DNA from: Eimeria necatrix
Lineage: Eukaryota > Apicomplexa > Conoidasida > Eucoccidiorida > Eimeriidae
Assembly (NCBI RefSeq): GCF_000499385.1
Contig: NW_013654427.1
Coordinates: 1 to 24,792 of the forward strand
Direction: 5' to 3'
Length of the DNA stretch: 24,792 bases
Notes under the pieces: model-generated
What the model was told of the DNA's origin: nothing
What the model saw: the letters and a program-made list of their open reading frames with translations, nothing else
The model's database searches: none
Made by a program: the position numbers and the translations under genes
Shown: in pieces, positions 21,955 through 24,792 of the stretch
How positions within the stretch are numbered: position 1 is the stretch's first letter
How the letters are laid out: the number at the start of each line of letters is the position of its first letter

Positions 21955-22012
21955 CGCGTCCGTGCTTCTGCACCGTTCCTTCTCAGGCAGCGCACCTTCT
22001 GTTTTTTCTTAA
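21955..22012 (+). repeat. satellite core copy, last clear one
   Basis: CGTGCTTCTGCACCGTTCC then CAGCGCACCTTCTGTTTTTTC, with the box starting at 21988, five units after 19480. To the right only a weaker, out-of-phase box is seen near 23700 (CAACGTACTCTCTGGTTCC). Confidence 0.55.
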
Positions 22013-22604
22013 TGCGAGGAATTTCTCTATGATCGTTTTGACGCGTGCGGATCCGCGGTTCACAATGTCGTTGTGTGGCCGTCGCATTAATCTGCGGAAG
22101 CTGGAGCGAGTTACAGCTATAGACTGCACAGAAAATATACCTTGCTCACGGCAACCAACTAGCACACGTCGTGCAGATGTTGTAATCCATTCAAGCTCTG
22201 CAGCATTTTACAGCATAAGAGCCTAGCCAAGTGTCACAAGACTTCGATTGATTTGCTCTTTTGGATATGAGACTCTTTTACGCTAGAGCCAGGCATCCTT
22301 GGGCACAAAAAGGAATGCGAAATTCGCATATTGTCCGTGGAGCAAGGTGCTTACCTCCCTGGGCGGTAACCAAAGTTCTGTGTAAGCTCTCCCACAACCT
22401 TGGTGCAGTCTACACTTCCACACTCTTGTCAGTATTTCATGAATAACGAACGCATTAAACAATCCTGCATCGTTCCTGGAAAAGCTGCTCTAGTTTCAAC
22501 ATCTGCACACACAAAGCAGAAGTGCCCTACTACAAGCACCAAATTTTATCACGCCACCGGGTCATAATATCATCAACAAATTTGGTTTTCATCAGAATTG
22601 ACGG

Positions 22605-23496
22605 TTGACGGCTCCAAAAGAGCACTCCGCCGTCGAATGCACCGCGTTAATCATCACTTCAGTTTTTCGAAGTCTCTTCTTCGTTCATTCGCACGAAAGC
22701 CTCGTTCATAGCTCATCTGCTGTTCTGCCACACACTTTCCTCAAAACGCTTCCGCTGGCAACGCCATCATGCCTGACGTTTCCAAAGATTCGTTCGAGAA
22801 AAACTCCACACGCGCCTGCGAGAACTGCAGTCGCAGATACTGAACAGATCACTCCCCACCGGCCACAAACGACGGACACGCCACGTGAGCTGCCCTGTGA
22901 CCGGTTTCTATTTATACAACACACAAACCGCGATGCCACGCGACCTCCTGGGGCACCCTGTGTCTGCCTTCGCTATGTCAGTGACACAAAGCGGGACAGA
23001 CGGACGCGCCAGCTGCGAAGCACGCCAATTCATGTTCAAAGCCATTCGTCCAACGAGAGGGCAGCGCACACACGCCTGCAGGACCTGCGAGGAAGGTGGC
23101 GGGACGGCGGCTTGCAACAATACCGTTTACCCATTCTTCGAGTCGGCAAATTACACCACGCTGAACCACGCACTATTGAGCATGCAAGCAAATGCGTACT
23201 GGACCCAGCTCTCGTGCCATGAAGCCCTTGTCTCCCTGCGTGACAAAACCAACGTTGTGCACCGGCTGCCCCCCACAGCCTGGCTATACATATGCCGCGA
23301 CACTCACCCTCCAACTCTGCATACTCGGCATCCCATGGCACGCGGGTTTTCTGTCCTAGGCAAATTCGCGGAAGCGTTCGACGGTCTACTCCAGCATCGG
23401 CCTCTGCAGCCTCAGCAGGCGGGAGAGCAAGACGCTACGCCGCACCAAGTGTTTCAACTGATCCGTCACAACAAAACTCTACAAAAACAATCCTAA
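22605..23496 (+). other. stop-poor stretch with overlapping long frames, doubtful
   Basis: Two + frames of about 205 codons (22605-23222, from TTG; 22885-23496, from GTG) overlap here. The second has its first ATG at 22933, giving 187 codons. A 101-codon minus frame (23036-23341) overlaps as well. The sequence is GC-richer and C-rich, which by itself thins out TAA, TAG and TGA on the + strand. I recognise no domain, signal peptide or membrane segment in any frame. If one is real, the ATG-started frame at 22933 is the better candidate. I judge it most likely a compositional effect. Confidence 0.15.
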
Positions 23497-24792
23497 CCCC
23501 CCAAAATGGCGAAACATTCAGGAAGCGTTCACGTTATCGAATCATGCCGCTTGCCCCCTTATGAAGGAACCTTGTCCTCTTGCTAAAGAACAAAACGCGC
23601 AAACAGTCACCTGTGCACAGTAACTTTTCGAACCCGCTGCTAGCCTATGGCAAACACCAGCTGATTGGCCGTCGCCATGCCGTAATGCTCCCTCTCTCTC
23701 AACGTACTCTCTGGTTCCATCGCAATCCGGCAGTGCAAATACTAACGCACCTAGACCATAGGATTTCGTGACTGATTCTGCAGACTACTTTCGGCTGCCG
23801 AAGGCGCCTACGCAAAATGCAGTCTCAGACACTGCATAAAAGATATTTTACCTATATAAAGCGAAGACGTTCCGTTGCGCGATGTCCAGAAACGAAGGTT
23901 AAGCTTGGCAACGCCTCCGATATTACAGGCGTAGGGAGATAGGACGAGACGTCCAGAAGCCACCTCTTTAGGGCTACGTTACTTTGCTCTCAAAAAACTA
24001 CATAAGCCTCACTGGCAACCACAAAACACCTTAAATGAAACGCTGAATCATGCGCCCTACGTGGAACGATTGAAACCAATCCACTTAAGTTGGCGCCAGA
24101 GCAATCACAGGACATTGCCCTCCTAGCCGGCTAAACACACCACGATAAAATGCGGAGCATTTTGTACAGAAAATAACGCGCGTCACCACATCTCGTGTGC
24201 CAACGCGTGCTCATCTCCTTGCATCATAGAATCCAAGCTGCGCAGCGGCGAGCTTCGAGACGTGCCCCCATCTATGGCTCTGCGCCCACACTCAACCTCT
24301 GCATGACCGATACGCCGTTTCGAAGAACCTCAGCCTTTCAAGAAGTCCCGCACAACGCTCATCACGGCACACCTCCAATCTGGACGACAGTGCAATAGCA
24401 TACAGCCACTTGATTTTCCCACTCATCTAAAGGCCAAACCAAACCACGCCAAAACACGAACTGTTCCGACAATAAATGCACAATTTACATATATTTCACG
24501 CCACCAGGCGCGCCGCTGCCTGCGCGGCAAAGCCAGCATTGTGTGCCCGCCGCTGCCACAACCTTGCTCCATACATGGCTCGGTGTGTGCTCTACATACT
24601 TTCGCACGTGGGGCACCCTTTTGCAAACCTGTCCACCATTTCAAGCATTTCCGCACAAGCCTCACACTATCAACTCGAGCCTCGATCTCCGCACGCTCAG
24701 AAAACTGACATTCCCCCACAGATTCTCCTATCCACCCTAAGCTCCAGCCAAACCGTCAGTCAAGCTGTACGGCAACGAGTCTAACCTCAGAA
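23497..24792. other. right end, no supported gene
   Basis: The interval is strongly C-rich on the + strand; the line 24661-24720 has about 24 C and 6 G. Open frames are about 100 codons or less and overlap across strands. A weak core-like box lies near 23700, and I see no other landmarks. There is no telomere-type repeat, RNA gene or mobile-element end. Confidence 0.5.

Larger units (their letters stand above)
8731..22010 (+). repeat. ancient diverged satellite array, unit about 510 bp
   Basis: Three short landmarks recur in the same order and orientation. The core box (consensus near CAACGCACCTTCTGTTTCC) starts at about 8761, 9786, 12326, 13831, 14900, 16975, 17941, 18984, 19480 and 21988. 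The S1 box (near GATGTGAAACGCCATTTG) lies at about 13069, 14640, 15630, 16112, 18137, 19188, 19670, 20278, 20717, 21330 and 21741. The A box (near TCCAACGTGGCGTCAAAGGC) lies at about 16276, 16814, 17325, 17844, 18302, 18831, 19358 and 19832. S1 follows the core by about 190-235 bp and A follows S1 by about 165 bp. The mean S1 spacing over 17 inferred periods is about 510 bp. Copies are strongly diverged with indels. The edges, and whether 10.2-12.0 kb belongs to the array, are uncertain. Confidence 0.7.

Overview
The window reads as eukaryotic, repeat-derived, essentially gene-free DNA. In 24.8 kb I find no gene I can name, no rRNA or tRNA, and no operon-like run of genes. The longest open frames are about 180-205 codons; most begin at non-ATG codons and several overlap one another in different frames. 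A bacterial window of this size would be packed with long genes. I cannot name the organism.

Left part (1 to about 8.7 kb): fairly AT-rich, with little strand bias in the lines I counted. It holds dispersed, diverged direct repeats. These include a family of about 200 bp marked by ACGATCT boxes (2785-3420), a pair about 453 bp apart (5.5 and 5.95 kb), and a well-preserved 127-bp duplication about 553 bp apart (6974-7100 and 7527-7654). The most protein-like stretch of the window is a short open frame at 2393-2551 (52 codons from an ATG, open back to 2315). It could also be a terminal exon behind an AG acceptor. I do not recognise its family.

Right part (about 8.7 kb to at least 22 kb, perhaps to the end): the + strand becomes clearly C-rich over G. 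Landmark boxes recur in a fixed order: a core box, an S1 box about 200 bp later, and an A box about 165 bp after that. Their spacings are near multiples of about 510 bp. I read this as an old, strongly diverged head-to-tail satellite with a unit of about 510 bp. Several core copies, read on the minus strand, spell a shared Cys-x-Cys-Thr peptide pattern with synonymous third-base differences.

An island at about 10.2-12.0 kb lacks the landmark boxes. It carries a cluster of young-looking short tandem duplications (12 bp x3, about 50 bp x2, about 47 bp x2, 36 bp x2) and a GC-rich hairpin. A perfect 35-bp tandem duplication (9231-9300) lies just before it. Toward the right end (22.6-23.5 kb) a stop-poor, GC-richer stretch has long overlapping frames, which I treat as doubtful.

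No genes can be shown to work together here. The main content is the repeat architecture. All repeat claims come from reading by eye, and a self dot-plot would test them directly.
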